Below, piece by piece: positions 12,255 through 25,699 of a DNA stretch of 64,000 nt (its first letter is position 1; every line of letters starts with the position of its first letter). The stretch spans positions 620,001 through 684,000 of the forward strand of contig NZ_JAFKOJ010000001.1 in assembly GCF_017303275.1 (NCBI RefSeq), given 5' to 3'. Source of the stretch: Bacillus sp. NTK034 (GTDB lineage Bacteria; Bacillota; Bacilli; Bacillales; Cytobacillaceae). Below the pieces are notes generated by a model, which was not told where the DNA came from, made no database searches, and worked only from the letters and a program-made list of their open reading frames with translations. A program made the position numbers and the translations under genes.

Positions 12255-15200
12255 AAAGCATTTTAGTAATCGGATCAGGACCAATTGTTATCGGGCAGGC
12301 AGCAGAGTTTGATTATGCTGGAACACAGGCCTGCATTGCATTGAAAGAGGAAGGTTATCGCGTCATTCTTGTAAACTCAAATCCTGCTACCATCATGACA
12401 GATACTGAAATTGCTGACGCAGTATATATAGAGCCGCTTACGCTGGAATTCGTCAGCCGCATCATCCGAAAAGAACGCCCTGATGCCCTTGTGCCTACTC
12501 TTGGGGGGCAGACAGGATTAAACCTGGCAGTAGAGCTTGCTGAATCAGGAGTTTTGGATGAATGCGGGGTTGAAATCCTAGGTACAAAATTATCTGCTAT
12601 TCAAAAAGCGGAAGACCGGGATCTTTTCAGAAATCTGATGAATGAACTTGGCGAGCCGGTGCCTGACAGTGAAATTATCCATAACCTGGAGGAAGCGTAT
12701 AAGTTTGTAAATAGGATTGGCTATCCGGTCATCGTACGCCCTGCTTTCACATTGGGGGGAACAGGCGGGGGAATCTGCCACGATGAAGAGGAGTTAATCG
12801 AAATTGTGACTAGCGGCTTGAAGAACAGCCCTGTAACACAGTGCCTGCTGGAAAAGAGCATTGCGGGCTTCAAAGAAATTGAGTATGAAGTGATGCGGGA
12901 CTCCAATGACAATGCGATTGTTGTCTGCAATATGGAAAACTTCGATCCTGTAGGTGTCCACACAGGTGATTCCATTGTAGTAGCTCCAAGCCAAACTTTG
13001 AGTGATCGTGAGTATCAGCTGCTAAGAAACACTTCATTAAAAATTATCCGGGCTCTTCAGATCGAAGGAGGATGCAATGTCCAGCTGGCACTTGATCCGG
13101 ATAGTTTCAATTATTACATCATCGAAGTTAACCCGCGTGTCAGCCGTTCATCAGCACTTGCATCAAAGGCAACAGGCTATCCGATTGCCAAATTGGCAGC
13201 CAAGATAGCGGTGGGGCTGACACTTGATGAAATGATGAATCCTGTCACAGGAAAAACATATGCCTGTTTTGAACCGGCATTGGATTATATTGTCTCAAAA
13301 ATCCCGCGCTGGCCGTTTGATAAATTCGAATCGGCTAACCGTTCGCTTGGAACCCAAATGAAGGCTACAGGTGAAGTAATGGCGATAGGGCGCACATTTG
13401 AAGAATCTCTTCTGAAAGCAGTCCGTTCACTTGAAGCAAACATTTATCATCTTGAGCTGAAGGACGCTGACCAAATTTCTAATGAACTGATCGAAAAGCG
13501 GATTCGAAAAGCAGGCGATGAACGTTTGTTTTATATCGGAGAAGCCATCAGAAGGGGAGTTACCATCGAGTTGATCCATGAATGGAGCAGGATTGATCTA
13601 TTCTTCCTTCATAAGATTAAGAAAATCGTAGATTTTGAGAGTGTATTAACAGAAAATCCTTTTGACCCTGAAACAGGGAAAGCTGCAAAGGAAATGGGAT
13701 TTGCCGACCTGGTAATTGCGAGGCTCTGGGATTCAAGTGAAATGGCAGTTTACAGCTGGAGAAAAGAACATGATATTGTACCGGTTTATAAAATGGTAGA
13801 TACATGTGCGGCAGAATTTGAATCTGAAACACCGTATTTCTATGGAACATACGAGGAAGAGAACGAATCGGAGGTAACTGGCCGCAAAAGTGTTGTTGTC
13901 CTGGGCTCAGGTCCAATCCGGATTGGCCAGGGAGTGGAGTTTGACTACTCAACTGTCCATGCAGTATGGGCAATCAAGGAAGCAGGCTATGAAGCAATCA
14001 TCATTAATAATAATCCGGAAACTGTCTCTACTGACTTTAGCATCTCCGATAAGCTTTATTTTGAGCCGCTTACGATTGAAGATGTTATGCACATCATTGA
14101 CCTTGAGAAGCCGGAAGGTGTAGTTGTGCAATTTGGCGGACAAACAGCTATTAATCTTGCAGCGGATCTTGTAAAGAGAGGTGTGAAAATTCTCGGGACT
14201 TCTCTTGAAAACTTAGACCGGGCAGAAGACCGTGATAAATTTGAGCATGCCCTTGCAGAGCTGGGCATTCCGATGCCAAAAGGAAAAACTGCCCTATCTG
14301 TGGAGCAGGCAGTAGCGATTGCCGGTGAAATCGGTTACCCCGTGGTTGTCCGACCATCATATGTACTTGGCGGAAGAGCCATGGAGATAGTTTATAAAGA
14401 AGAAGAGCTTCTGCATTATATGGAAAACGCTGTAAAAGTGAATCCGGAGCACCCAGTATTAATCGACCGGTATCTGACTGGGAAGGAGATTGAAGTGGAC
14501 GCCATTTCGGATGGAGAAAATGTGCTCATTCCAGGCATCATGGAGCATATTGAAAGAGCTGGAGTTCACTCAGGAGATTCCATAGCAGTCTATCCTCCGC
14601 AAAACATTTCCGAGGCAATCAAAGACAAGCTCGTTGAGTATACCGAGAAGATGGCTAAGGGCCTTGGCATTATAGGACTCCTGAATATCCAGTATGTAGT
14701 GGCAAAAGGGGAAGTATTTGTCCTTGAAGTCAACCCGCGTTCAAGCCGGACCGTTCCTTTCTTGAGCAAGATTACAAATGTGCCAATGGCCAAAATCGCC
14801 ACGAAGGTTATCATGGGCCAAACTTTGGCTCAGCAGGGCTGCGGTTCCGGACTTCTGCCGGAGAGAAAAGGCGTGTTTGTAAAAGTACCGGTGTTCTCAT
14901 TTGCGAAATTAAGAAGAGTAGACATCACTTTAGGGCCTGAAATGAAGTCAACTGGAGAAGTTATGGGGAAAGATTCAACGCTTGAAAAAGCCCTTTATAA
15001 AGGCCTTGTTGCTTCCGGCATGAAAATCCAGCCGTTTGGAACAGTATTAATGACTGTCGCAGATAAGGATAAAGAAGAAGCTCTGCAGCTGGCAAAGAGA
15101 TTTGTATCCATCGGCTACAGGCTAATGGCGACAAGCGGAACAGCTTTATTCCTTAAAACTGCGGGCATTCCTGTAAAAGTGACTGGAAAAATAGGGTCAG

Positions 15201-15441
15201 AAGGGCCAAACCTTCTGGATGTGATTAGAAATGGCGAAGCCCAATTTGTGATAAATACTCTAACAAAAGGAAAACAGCCTGCCAGAGATGGCTTCCGCAT
15301 CCGCCGTGAATCTGTGGAAAATGGGGTGCCATGCCTTACTTCTCTAGATACGGCAGAAGCAATCCTTCAAGTAATCGAATCAATGAATTTCTCAGCAGAT
15401 GCGATGGATAAATCAGAACAAGTCCGGGAGGCGGTTTTATC

Positions 15442-15445
<4 letters not shown>
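12233..15445 (+). CDS. carB: Carbamoyl phosphate synthase, large subunit (pyrimidine-specific)
   Basis: A 1070-residue protein with two homologous ATP-grasp halves, recognisable from the paired [19 protein letters not shown] (about 14) and [19 protein letters not shown] (about 555) openings and the paired [11 protein letters not shown] / [11 protein letters not shown] metal sites. The last 140 or so residues form the MGS-like allosteric domain. It makes carbamoyl phosphate from bicarbonate, ammonia and two ATP. It is pyrAB of B. subtilis. The stop codon overlaps the TTG start of pyrK by three bases. Confidence 0.98.
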
Positions 15446-17836
<2,391 letters not shown>

Positions 17837-17847
<11 letters not shown>

Positions 17848-18469
17848 AATAGCAGAAAAATTATTAGATATAAAAGCAGTTGCATTAAACCCAAACGATC
17901 CATTTACATGGTCTTCGGGATTGCGTGCTCCTATTTATTGTGATAACCGTCTCACATTGTCTTATCCTGAAGTTAGAAAAGAAATTGCTGCCGGCCTTCA
18001 GGCAATCATTCAGGATAAATTTCCTGAAGCAGAACTAATTGCAGGAACAGCAACAGCGGGCATTCCGCATGCTGCCTGGGTAAGTGACATTATGGAACTG
18101 CCAATGTGCTATGTCCGATCCAAGGCAAAGGGCCATGGGAAAGGGAAGCAAATTGAAGGAAAAGCTGACAGAGGCCAGAAGGTTGTTGTTGTTGAAGACT
18201 TAATTTCAACAGGAGGAAGTGCCATAACTGCTGTCAAGGCTTTAAGAGAAGCAGGCTGTGAAGTGCTGGGTGTTGCGGCTATCTTTACTTACCAGCTGGA
18301 AAAAGGAAAGGAAATGCTGGACGAAGAGAAAATCGAAGCATATACTTTGACTGATATTGAAGCTCTGACAGAAGTAGCCGTTAAAAATGGCTATATCCAG
18401 GAAAAGGATATGAAGAAGCTGATTGAATGGCGAAAAGATCCTGCTGAGTGGGGAAAAGTAACACAATAA
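17837..18469 (+). CDS. pyrE: Orotate phosphoribosyltransferase
   Basis: A 210-residue type I phosphoribosyltransferase joining orotate and PRPP to give OMP. The PRPP loop [21 protein letters not shown] is at about 115-135, and [12 protein letters not shown] forms part of the orotate site. Last gene of the pyr operon; a terminator shared with the opposing rqcH gene follows within 15 bases. Confidence 0.97.
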
Positions 18470-18480
18470 AGCAGTTTTTG

Positions 18481-18524
18481 ACAAATAAAAAAAGCAAGCG
18501 TCTGAGCTTGCTTTTTTTATTTGT
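18481..18524. terminator. Bidirectional terminator between pyrE and rqcH
   Basis: A perfect 19-base inverted repeat (18481-18499 with 18506-18524) with a six-base loop and A/T runs on both sides, so it can end transcripts from either strand. It touches the rqcH stop codon. Confidence 0.95.
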
Positions 18525-20240
18525 TTACATACGTTGTTTTAATGACAGAACAGTTTCATCATCAGGCGTAACGTAAACGGTTTGCTGTTGGTCATATATG
18601 ACAAATCCAGGTTTCGCACCACTTGGTTTTTTTACATGACGGACTAGGGTGAAATCAACAGGAACCGAACTGGAATGGCGTGCTTTGCTGAAGTATGCTG
18701 CTAGGGATGCAGCTTCAAGAATTGTATTTTCTGCTGGTTCCTTGCTTCGGATAACCACATGTGAACCGGGGATATCCTTTGTGTGCAGCCATATCTCATC
18801 CCTTGCGGCCAATTTGTTCGTTAAATAATCATTCTGCTTATTGTTTTTTCCAACCAGAATTTCCGTTCCATCTGAGGCGGTATAGCGGTCAAGTACAGGC
18901 TTAAGGTTCTGCTGTTTCTTGTTGCCCCGCTTTTGCCTTTCTCTAATATAACCTCCTTCAACAAGCTCCTCTCTTATTTCAGCAATGTCCCTTGTTGATG
19001 CAGTTTCCACTTGCTGCAGAAGAGAATCAAAGTATGACGCTTCCTCTTCTGCTTTCTTTATTTGCTCTTTTACTGCGATTACGGCATTTTTTGCTTTTTG
19101 GTATCTTATAAAATATTTTTGTGCATTCTCTGATGGGGTCATCAGGGGATCCAAAGGAATGGTAACTGTCCCGCCATTTTCATCGTAATAATTGATGACT
19201 TCGGTTTCCTTCATTCCCTTGTGAATCGCATAAATATTGGCTGTGATCAATTCTCCATACAATTGATGTTTATCAGCATTTTCCGCTTCATGCAGGGTTT
19301 TTTTCAGCTTCTCAATTTTTTTCTCATTCTTTTCTTTCTCATTTACTATGAAACGTTCAAGGTCATTGGACTGCTGTTTGACCCGGTCTCTTTCCGCTTT
19401 ACCAAAATAAAAGCGGTCCAGCATTTCGCTCAAGGTATTAAATTCCCGGCTTTCCCCTTTTATATGCTGGAGGGGCAATAAATAAAAGCTTTCTTTTTGT
19501 TCGCCAGCTGTTATGGCCGGTCTTATAGCATGGTCTTTTAGGGAGCTTAATAAATGCTGGAAGCTATTTGGAACAGTTGTCCTGTTAACAAGGCCAGCCT
19601 GGTGTATAACTTCTTTTGCAAGTAGCGGTGAGATTCCTGCGAAGTTCGCTACTAGCTGTTTATCAACTTTCCCGCTGTTAAAATCGATCTTTCGCAATAA
19701 ATCGTTTTTATCTGCCTCAAAAGGATTCATTTTATCCTGAGAAGGGGGGAGAATGTACTCCTGCCCGGGCAAAATCGCACGATGGCTATTAACAGCAAAA
19801 GAAACATGTTTGATGCTGTCGAGAATAATATTGCGGGATTTATCCACTAGCGTAATATTGCTGTGCCTGCCCATTATCTCAACAATCAGCTGTTTATAGG
19901 ATATATCACCAATCTCATTCCTGCCTTTAACTTCAAACACGATTATACGGTCAAGCCCGATTTGATGGACATCTTCAAGTATGTAGCCTTCCAGATGCTT
20001 TCTTAAAAGCATGCAGAACATGGGCGGCTCTGAAGGGTTTTCGTGTGCTTCATTAGTAAGCTGGACTCTCGCATAACTTGGATGAGCTGACAGCAAAAGC
20101 CTGTGATTCCTCCCATTTGACCGCACAACTAAAATAATTTCATTCTTATAAGGCTGCTGAATCTTATTAATTCTGCCGCCCTTTAAAGTATCTATAAGCT
20201 CTTTCGTCATAGCTCTTGTAAACAAACCATCAAATGACAT
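18525..20240 (-). CDS. rqcH: Rqc2 homologue RqcH (NFACT protein, ribosome quality control)
   Basis: A 571-residue NFACT protein, formerly annotated as fibronectin-binding (yloA in B. subtilis). The N-terminal NFACT-N domain keeps the functional Asp97-Arg98 pair, a long middle coiled coil follows (about 280-440), and the C-terminal NFACT-R domain has [19 protein letters not shown]. RqcH binds stalled 50S subunits and drives C-terminal poly-alanine tailing that marks nascent chains for ClpXP. GAGGATG lies before the ATG on the minus strand. It is convergent with the pyr operon and divergent from the Ca-ATPase gene. Confidence 0.95.
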   Translation of the reverse strand: MSFDGLFTRAMTKELIDTLKGGRINKIQQPYKNEIILVVRSNGRNHRLLLSAHPSYARVQLTNEAHENPSEPPMFCMLLRKHLEGYILEDVHQIGLDRIIVFEVKGRNEIGDISYKQLIVEIMGRHSNITLVDKSRNIILDSIKHVSFAVNSHRAILPGQEYILPPSQDKMNPFEADKNDLLRKIDFNSGKVDKQLVANFAGISPLLAKEVIHQAGLVNRTTVPNSFQHLLSSLKDHAIRPAITAGEQKESFYLLPLQHIKGESREFNTLSEMLDRFYFGKAERDRVKQQSNDLERFIVNEKEKNEKKIEKLKKTLHEAENADKHQLYGELITANIYAIHKGMKETEVINYYDENGGTVTIPLDPLMTPSENAQKYFIRYQKAKNAVIAVKEQIKKAEEEASYFDSLLQQVETASTRDIAEIREELVEGGYIRERQKRGNKKQQNLKPVLDRYTASDGTEILVGKNNKQNDYLTNKLAARDEIWLHTKDIPGSHVVIRSKEPAENTILEAASLAAYFSKARHSSSVPVDFTLVRHVKKPSGAKPGFVIYDQQQTVYVTPDDETVLSLKQRM

Positions 20241-20598
20241 ATTGGAACATCCTCTTCTATTAAAAATAACAGCCTATCACTTGCTGAAGATATACATTAT
20301 TCTTTCATTTAAATAATATAAATCAAGTTTTAAGGCTTGGCTTCATGTCTGCACAAGGCGCTTCCGCTTTTCTTATTAATAATAGCATTTTTTTGGACAG
20401 GGCTGAATATGCTTTCTTTAGAGTGAGATTGGACAACTCTGCTTCACTTGATTTACCAGAAGAAGCAGGACGGTCTGCCATCTGGCGGATTCTCTTAAAG
20501 TCTGGCTGTGAGTGCTGATGAATTTTTTACTATTGTATCCCTTCTCCATGCAGCTCATGGCTTTTCTCAAACTACAAAGGAGGAAGTGTGATGTCCGG
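20241..20598. other. Divergent intergenic region rqcH / Ca-ATPase
   Basis: About 360 AT-rich bases between divergent starts. It must hold promoters for both directions, but none with both hexamers at good spacing could be picked by eye; TTGGACA occurs twice (near 20392 and 20430) without a clear partner -10. The right end holds a strong ribosome site and a three-codon ORF (see next entry). No protein gene is supported. Confidence 0.5.
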
Positions 20599-20602
20599 AT
20601 GA
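20591..20602 (+). other. Three-codon leader ORF (Met-Ser-Gly-stop) overlapping the Ca-ATPase start
   Basis: The strong site GGAGG (20579-20583) is 7 bases from ATG 20591, which reads Met-Ser-Gly then TGA at 20600-20602. That stop overlaps the Ca-ATPase start codon ATG 20599-20601 as ATGA. The Ca-ATPase start itself is 15 bases from GGAGG, too far for normal initiation, so coupling through the mini-ORF is plausible. Not proven. Confidence 0.4.
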
Positions 20603-23277
20603 AGTTCCATGAAATGAATGAAAGGGAGGTTGAGCAAGCCTTAAATACAGATATTAAGGTGGGCTTAACAGAGGATGATGTAAAAAAACGGCATAAACAA
20701 TATGGGTATAACGAGTTGAAAGAGGGAGAAAAGCAGTCGGCTTTACTCTTATTTTTTAGTCAATTTAAAGATTTCATGGTTCTTGTCCTATTAGCAGCAA
20801 CCTTAATATCGGGGCTGCTTGGTGAATATATTGATGCAATTGCCATTATTGCAATTGTAGTCATAAATGGCTTCTTGGGCTTCTTTCAGGAGAGAAAAGC
20901 GGAAAAGTCTTTACACGCACTTAAGGAATTATCAGCTCCTCAAGTTATTGCTTTACGTGAAGGACAATGGAAAAAGATCCCCTCCAAAGAAGTGGTGGCA
21001 GGGGACCTATTGAAAGTTGCAGCAGGGGATAGGATTGGAGCGGATATGAGAATCGTAGAGTCCAATAGCCTGGAAATTGAGGAATCCGCTTTGACGGGAG
21101 AATCTCTGCCTGTCCAAAAGAGAACCGGTTCCTTGAAAACTGCAAATCTGGCTATTGGGGATATGGAGAACATGGCTTTCATGGGAACTATGGTAACACG
21201 CGGCAATGGGCTGGGTGTAGTTGTCGGAACAGGGATGAATACTGCCATGGGACAGATTGCTGATCTTCTGCAGAATGCGGAAACCATGACCACTCCGCTT
21301 CAGCGAAGATTGGAACAGCTGGGCAAAATCCTCATAACGGCAGCTATTTTACTGACTGTTCTTGTCGTTGTGGCTGGTGTTGTGCAGGGGCAGGAATTAT
21401 ATACAATGTTCCTTGCTGGCGTTTCTTTGGCAGTAGCAGCCATTCCAGAAGGACTCCCGGCCATCGTAACAGTAGCTCTGTCGCTTGGGGTACAAAGAAT
21501 GATAAGAAAAAAAGCAATCGTCCGAAAGCTGCCAGCGGTTGAAACACTGGGCTGTGCATCTGTGATATGCTCAGACAAAACCGGCACAATGACTCAAAAC
21601 AAAATGACTGTCACGCATCTCTGGAGCGGCGGGAAAGAGTGGAGAGTTGATGGTATCGGCTATGAGCCCCAGGGCCTATTTTATAGAAATGAGAATCAAA
21701 TTGAACCGAAGAGTGATAAGGCACTCCAGCAAATGCTGATGTTTGGCATGTTATGCAACCATGCTGAAATACAGCAGAAAAATAATGAGTATGTGATTGA
21801 TGGAGATCCGACCGAGGGGGCTCTGCTGGTAGCGGCCATGAAGGCGGGCTATAATCGGAGCAGTCTTTTAAGTCAATTCCAGATTATCAATGAGTTTCCG
21901 TTTGACTCTGCCCGAAAAATGATGAGTGTTGTGGTAAAGGACCATAATGGAAGGCAATTTATTGTAACCAAAGGAGCACCCGATGTATTAGTCGGGAAAA
22001 GTGAATCGGTTCTTTGGGAGGGCAGGCGGCAGATTCTTTCGGGGGAGCTCTCAGGTGAAATTCAGGGAGCTATAGAAGATCTAGCTTCTCAAGCCTTAAG
22101 AACAATAGCAATTGGCTATAAGGAAATCCCTTCAAAAAATGTCATTCTTGATGAAAAAGAGGCTGAGAAGGGATTAACATTTATCGGGCTTCAAGGGATG
22201 ATTGATCCGCCAAGGCCAGAGGTTAGGGAAGCAGTCAAGGAATGCAAGGAAGCAGGAATTAAAACCATTATGATCACAGGGGATCATGTGATTACAGCAC
22301 AGGCTATTGCTAAGCAGTTAGGCATTTTAACACAAGGCTCTAAAGTCCTTCAGGGCAAGGATCTGGCTGAGATGCCGGTTGAAGATCTTGAAGATGTGGT
22401 TGAAGATGTCGCAGTATTTGCCAGAGTATCACCTGAGCATAAATTAAAAATTGTAAAGGCACTCCAGAATAGAGGTCATATTGTTGCCATGACAGGTGAT
22501 GGAGTCAATGATGCCCCTGCCATTAAAGCGGCAGACATCGGAATATCAATGGGCATTACAGGGACCGATGTTGCGAAAGAGGCATCCGCACTGGTACTGC
22601 TCGATGATAATTTTGCTACCATAAAAGCGGCAATAAAAGAAGGAAGAAATATTTACGAGAATATTCGAAAGTTTATCAGATATCTGCTTGCATCAAATGT
22701 TGGTGAAATTCTGGTTATGCTGTTTGCCATGCTACTTGCCCTTCCGCTGCCCTTAGTGCCAATCCAGATTCTCTGGGTGAACTTAGTAACGGATGGACTT
22801 CCGGCAATGGCTCTTGGCCTTGACCAGCCAGAGGAAAATGTGATGAAGCGAAAGCCAAGGAGCCCTAAGGAAGGTGTTTTTTCAAGAGGGCTTGGCTGGA
22901 AAGTGGTGTCCAGAGGATTTCTAATTGGACTTGTGACATTACTGGCATTCATTTTTGCCTATAGGGCAAATCCTGATCATCTTGCTTATGCACAGACAGT
23001 AGCATTTGCTACATTGGTAATGGCACAGCTGATTCATGTATTTGATTGCCGCAGTGAAAAATCAGTGTTCTCAAGAAATCCTTTCGGCAATAAATATTTA
23101 GTCTGGGCCGTCATTTCGTCCCTTGCTTTAGTGCTGATGGTCATATACTATCCGCCGCTTCAGCCAATTTTCCACACCGTCCCTATTGAATTGCGCGACT
23201 GGTTTATGATCACAGGACTCTCAGCCATTCCAACATTTTTACTGGCAGGCACATTTTTGGCAAGAAAAACAAAATGA
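20599..23277 (+). CDS. yloB: P-type calcium-transporting ATPase
   Basis: An 892-residue P2A-type ATPase close to B. subtilis YloB, a Ca2+ pump expressed in sporulation. Phosphorylation Asp326 is in CSDKTGTMTQNK; the actuator motif LTGES, nucleotide-domain KGAPD and hinge MTGDGVNDAP are all present. There are ten predicted membrane segments, with the ion-site PEGLP in M4 and the GEILVMLFAM / NLVTDGLPAMALG region in M5-M6. ATG 20599 is chosen because the protein then begins MKFHEM, as in B. subtilis; longer in-frame starts lack ribosome sites. A terminator follows the stop. Confidence 0.95.
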   Translation: MKFHEMNEREVEQALNTDIKVGLTEDDVKKRHKQYGYNELKEGEKQSALLLFFSQFKDFMVLVLLAATLISGLLGEYIDAIAIIAIVVINGFLGFFQERKAEKSLHALKELSAPQVIALREGQWKKIPSKEVVAGDLLKVAAGDRIGADMRIVESNSLEIEESALTGESLPVQKRTGSLKTANLAIGDMENMAFMGTMVTRGNGLGVVVGTGMNTAMGQIADLLQNAETMTTPLQRRLEQLGKILITAAILLTVLVVVAGVVQGQELYTMFLAGVSLAVAAIPEGLPAIVTVALSLGVQRMIRKKAIVRKLPAVETLGCASVICSDKTGTMTQNKMTVTHLWSGGKEWRVDGIGYEPQGLFYRNENQIEPKSDKALQQMLMFGMLCNHAEIQQKNNEYVIDGDPTEGALLVAAMKAGYNRSSLLSQFQIINEFPFDSARKMMSVVVKDHNGRQFIVTKGAPDVLVGKSESVLWEGRRQILSGELSGEIQGAIEDLASQALRTIAIGYKEIPSKNVILDEKEAEKGLTFIGLQGMIDPPRPEVREAVKECKEAGIKTIMITGDHVITAQAIAKQLGILTQGSKVLQGKDLAEMPVEDLEDVVEDVAVFARVSPEHKLKIVKALQNRGHIVAMTGDGVNDAPAIKAADIGISMGITGTDVAKEASALVLLDDNFATIKAAIKEGRNIYENIRKFIRYLLASNVGEILVMLFAMLLALPLPLVPIQILWVNLVTDGLPAMALGLDQPEENVMKRKPRSPKEGVFSRGLGWKVVSRGFLIGLVTLLAFIFAYRANPDHLAYAQTVAFATLVMAQLIHVFDCRSEKSVFSRNPFGNKYLVWAVISSLALVLMVIYYPPLQPIFHTVPIELRDWFMITGLSAIPTFLLAGTFLARKTK

Positions 23278-23295
23278 AATATGTTATAATCCTTT

Positions 23296-23331
23296 AGGTA
23301 GTAGAGAAGAACTCTATTACCTTTCTTTTTT
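23296..23331 (+). terminator. Intrinsic terminator after the Ca-ATPase gene
   Basis: AGGTAGTAGAG (23296-23306) pairs with CTCTATTACCT (23312-23322), 11 base pairs with one G-T, followed by a T-rich tract. Confidence 0.8.
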
Positions 23332-23456
23332 GCGCAAACATAAATATCTTTGTCATTACTTGATTTTTATACATAGACTGCACAGGCATCATGCCGCTAA
23401 CTGAAAGTAATAGTGCTTTTTACAAGCTGTGCTTTTCCCAAAAGGAAGTGTGAGAA

Positions 23457-24329
23457 ATGGCAGTAAGCATGACTGGTTATGGAAGAAGCAAGAAAGATTC
23501 CGGGCAAAGATCCATTACGGTTGAGATTAAGACTGTAAACCATCGTTTTTCCGAGTTTCAGATAAGAATGCCCAGACAGCTGATGCATATTGAAGACAAA
23601 ATAAAGAAAATGCTTAACAGGCATATCAAAAGAGGCAGAATTGAGGTTTATATCACCATTGACGGCGATGGCCTGTCCAGCAGGAAAGTTAATGTTGACT
23701 GGGAACTATTAGATGAATATTATCAATACATAACTGCAATTCAAACAAAGTACCAAATCCAAACGGATCTATCCATCGGGGATGTTATACGCGAAGAATT
23801 GATTGGCATAGAGGAAAAGGATTCCGGCAATGAGGAATTGAGCCAGCTGGTCCTTTCTGCAACTGAAGAGGCGTGCCTGCAGTTAACGGATATGAGGAGG
23901 CTTGAGGGGGATGAACTGGAAAAAGATCTCCGTAGCCATCTTAGTCTTTTAAGCAGCAGAGTCCTCAAGCTGAGAGAGTATGCACCACTGGTCGTGCAGT
24001 TTTACCGGGAGAGATTGGAAAAGCGTATGAGAGAATTTCTTGATGGCCAGGTGGATGAACCGAGAATCTTAACAGAGGTAGCGATGTTCGCTGATAAAGC
24101 GGATATCAATGAGGAGCTGACAAGGCTGCAAAGCCATATAAGCCAGTTTGAGAACACACTTCAGCTTACAGATCCTGCTGGCAGAAAGCTTGACTTTATT
24201 CTGCAGGAAATGAATAGAGAGGCCAATACGATCGGCTCTAAGGCTAATAGTGCAGAGATTGCTGCCGAAGTGGTTGAAATAAAGAGTTTATTGGAAAAAA
24301 TGAAGGAACAAGTTCAAAATATTGAATAG
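23457..24329 (+). CDS. yloC: YicC/YloC-family endoribonuclease-like protein
   Basis: A 290-residue protein of the YicC family. The N-terminus has the family opening MTGYGR and the KTVNHRFSEFQIRMP segment; the C-terminal DUF1732 part has QEMNREANTIGSKA. E. coli YicC is reported to be an endoribonuclease, and the same activity is inferred here. It heads the conserved yloC-remA-gmk-rpoZ group. AAGGAAG lies about 10 bases upstream of ATG. Confidence 0.92.
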   Translation: MAVSMTGYGRSKKDSGQRSITVEIKTVNHRFSEFQIRMPRQLMHIEDKIKKMLNRHIKRGRIEVYITIDGDGLSSRKVNVDWELLDEYYQYITAIQTKYQIQTDLSIGDVIREELIGIEEKDSGNEELSQLVLSATEEACLQLTDMRRLEGDELEKDLRSHLSLLSSRVLKLREYAPLVVQFYRERLEKRMREFLDGQVDEPRILTEVAMFADKADINEELTRLQSHISQFENTLQLTDPAGRKLDFILQEMNREANTIGSKANSAEIAAEVVEIKSLLEKMKEQVQNIE

Positions 24330-24389
24330 CAGTTGTTTAGATTGCGGCTCTGAGGGTCAAAATAAATAACTGATGATTGGAGGACCCAA

Positions 24390-24653
24390 ATGTCAATTAA
24401 ACTGATCAATATCGGATTTGGCAATATTGTTTCTGCCAACCGGATAATATCAATTGTCAGTCCAGAATCTGCCCCGATTAAACGGATCATTCAGGACGCA
24501 CGTGACCGGGGCTCTTTAATAGATGCTACGTATGGCAGGCGCACCCGGGCTGTTATCGTCATGGACAGTGACCATGTTATTTTGTCTGCGGTCCAGCCGG
24601 AAACTGTTGCGCACCGATTAAATGACCGTGATGAAATTGTTGAGGAAGGGTAG
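24390..24653 (+). CDS. remA: Biofilm matrix regulator RemA
   Basis: An 87-residue DNA-binding protein nearly identical in layout to B. subtilis RemA (ylzA): [30 protein letters not shown] and [14 protein letters not shown]. In B. subtilis it is needed to activate matrix and osmoprotection genes. GGAGG lies 7 bases before ATG. It is followed by gmk after 10 bases. Confidence 0.96.
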   Translation: MSIKLINIGFGNIVSANRIISIVSPESAPIKRIIQDARDRGSLIDATYGRRTRAVIVMDSDHVILSAVQPETVAHRLNDRDEIVEEG

Positions 24654-24663
24654 GATTTTATAA

Positions 24664-25278
<615 letters not shown>

Positions 25279-25280
25279 AT

Positions 25281-25502
25281 ATGCTTTATCCTTCTATTGA
25301 TTCTCTAATGACGAAGATTGATTCCAAATATTCACTTGTTTCTGTTGCTGCCAAGCGTGCCCGCAAGCTTCAGCTCCATGCCAAACCGCAGCTTGAGAGC
25401 TATAAATCACATAAAAATGTGGGGAAAGCACTTGAGGAAATCCATGCAGACCAGCTTCATTACCGACTGGGTGAAAAGACGGCAAATGAATCATACGAGT
25501 AA
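25281..25502 (+). CDS. rpoZ: RNA polymerase omega subunit
   Basis: A 73-residue omega subunit with the family pattern [26 protein letters not shown] and, near the C-terminus, VGKALEEI. It aids assembly and stability of RNA polymerase. It is located directly after gmk, as in most Firmicutes, and ends the small operon with a palindromic terminator. Confidence 0.96.
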   Translation: MLYPSIDSLMTKIDSKYSLVSVAAKRARKLQLHAKPQLESYKSHKNVGKALEEIHADQLHYRLGEKTANESYE

Positions 25503-25510
25503 AATCGCTG

Positions 25511-25545
25511 AATAACAACCTTTTAAAAGGTTGTTATTTTTGTTT
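25511..25545 (+). terminator. Intrinsic terminator after rpoZ
   Basis: A perfect 28-base palindrome, 25511-25524 with 25525-25538, whose loop is formed by its AT-rich centre, followed by T residues. Confidence 0.85.
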
Positions 25546-25699
25546 GAGGTTTTATTAGATGAAAATTCACTGCTCTTCTTGCATAATAAAACTATCATGA
25601 AAGCTAATAGCCATTAATGGCCAGTGCTTCTTATAGAAATATATAGCCAGGCCGCTTTTCATAGAGATGAATTATTTTTGAGATTGGTGGGGTCATATA

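Noticed and set aside
23285..23290. TGTTATAAT just after the Ca-ATPase stop as a promoter for yloC
   Set aside because: It lies directly before the terminator hairpin at 23296-23331, so a transcript would stop at once; no -35 is present. A true attenuated promoter cannot be excluded.
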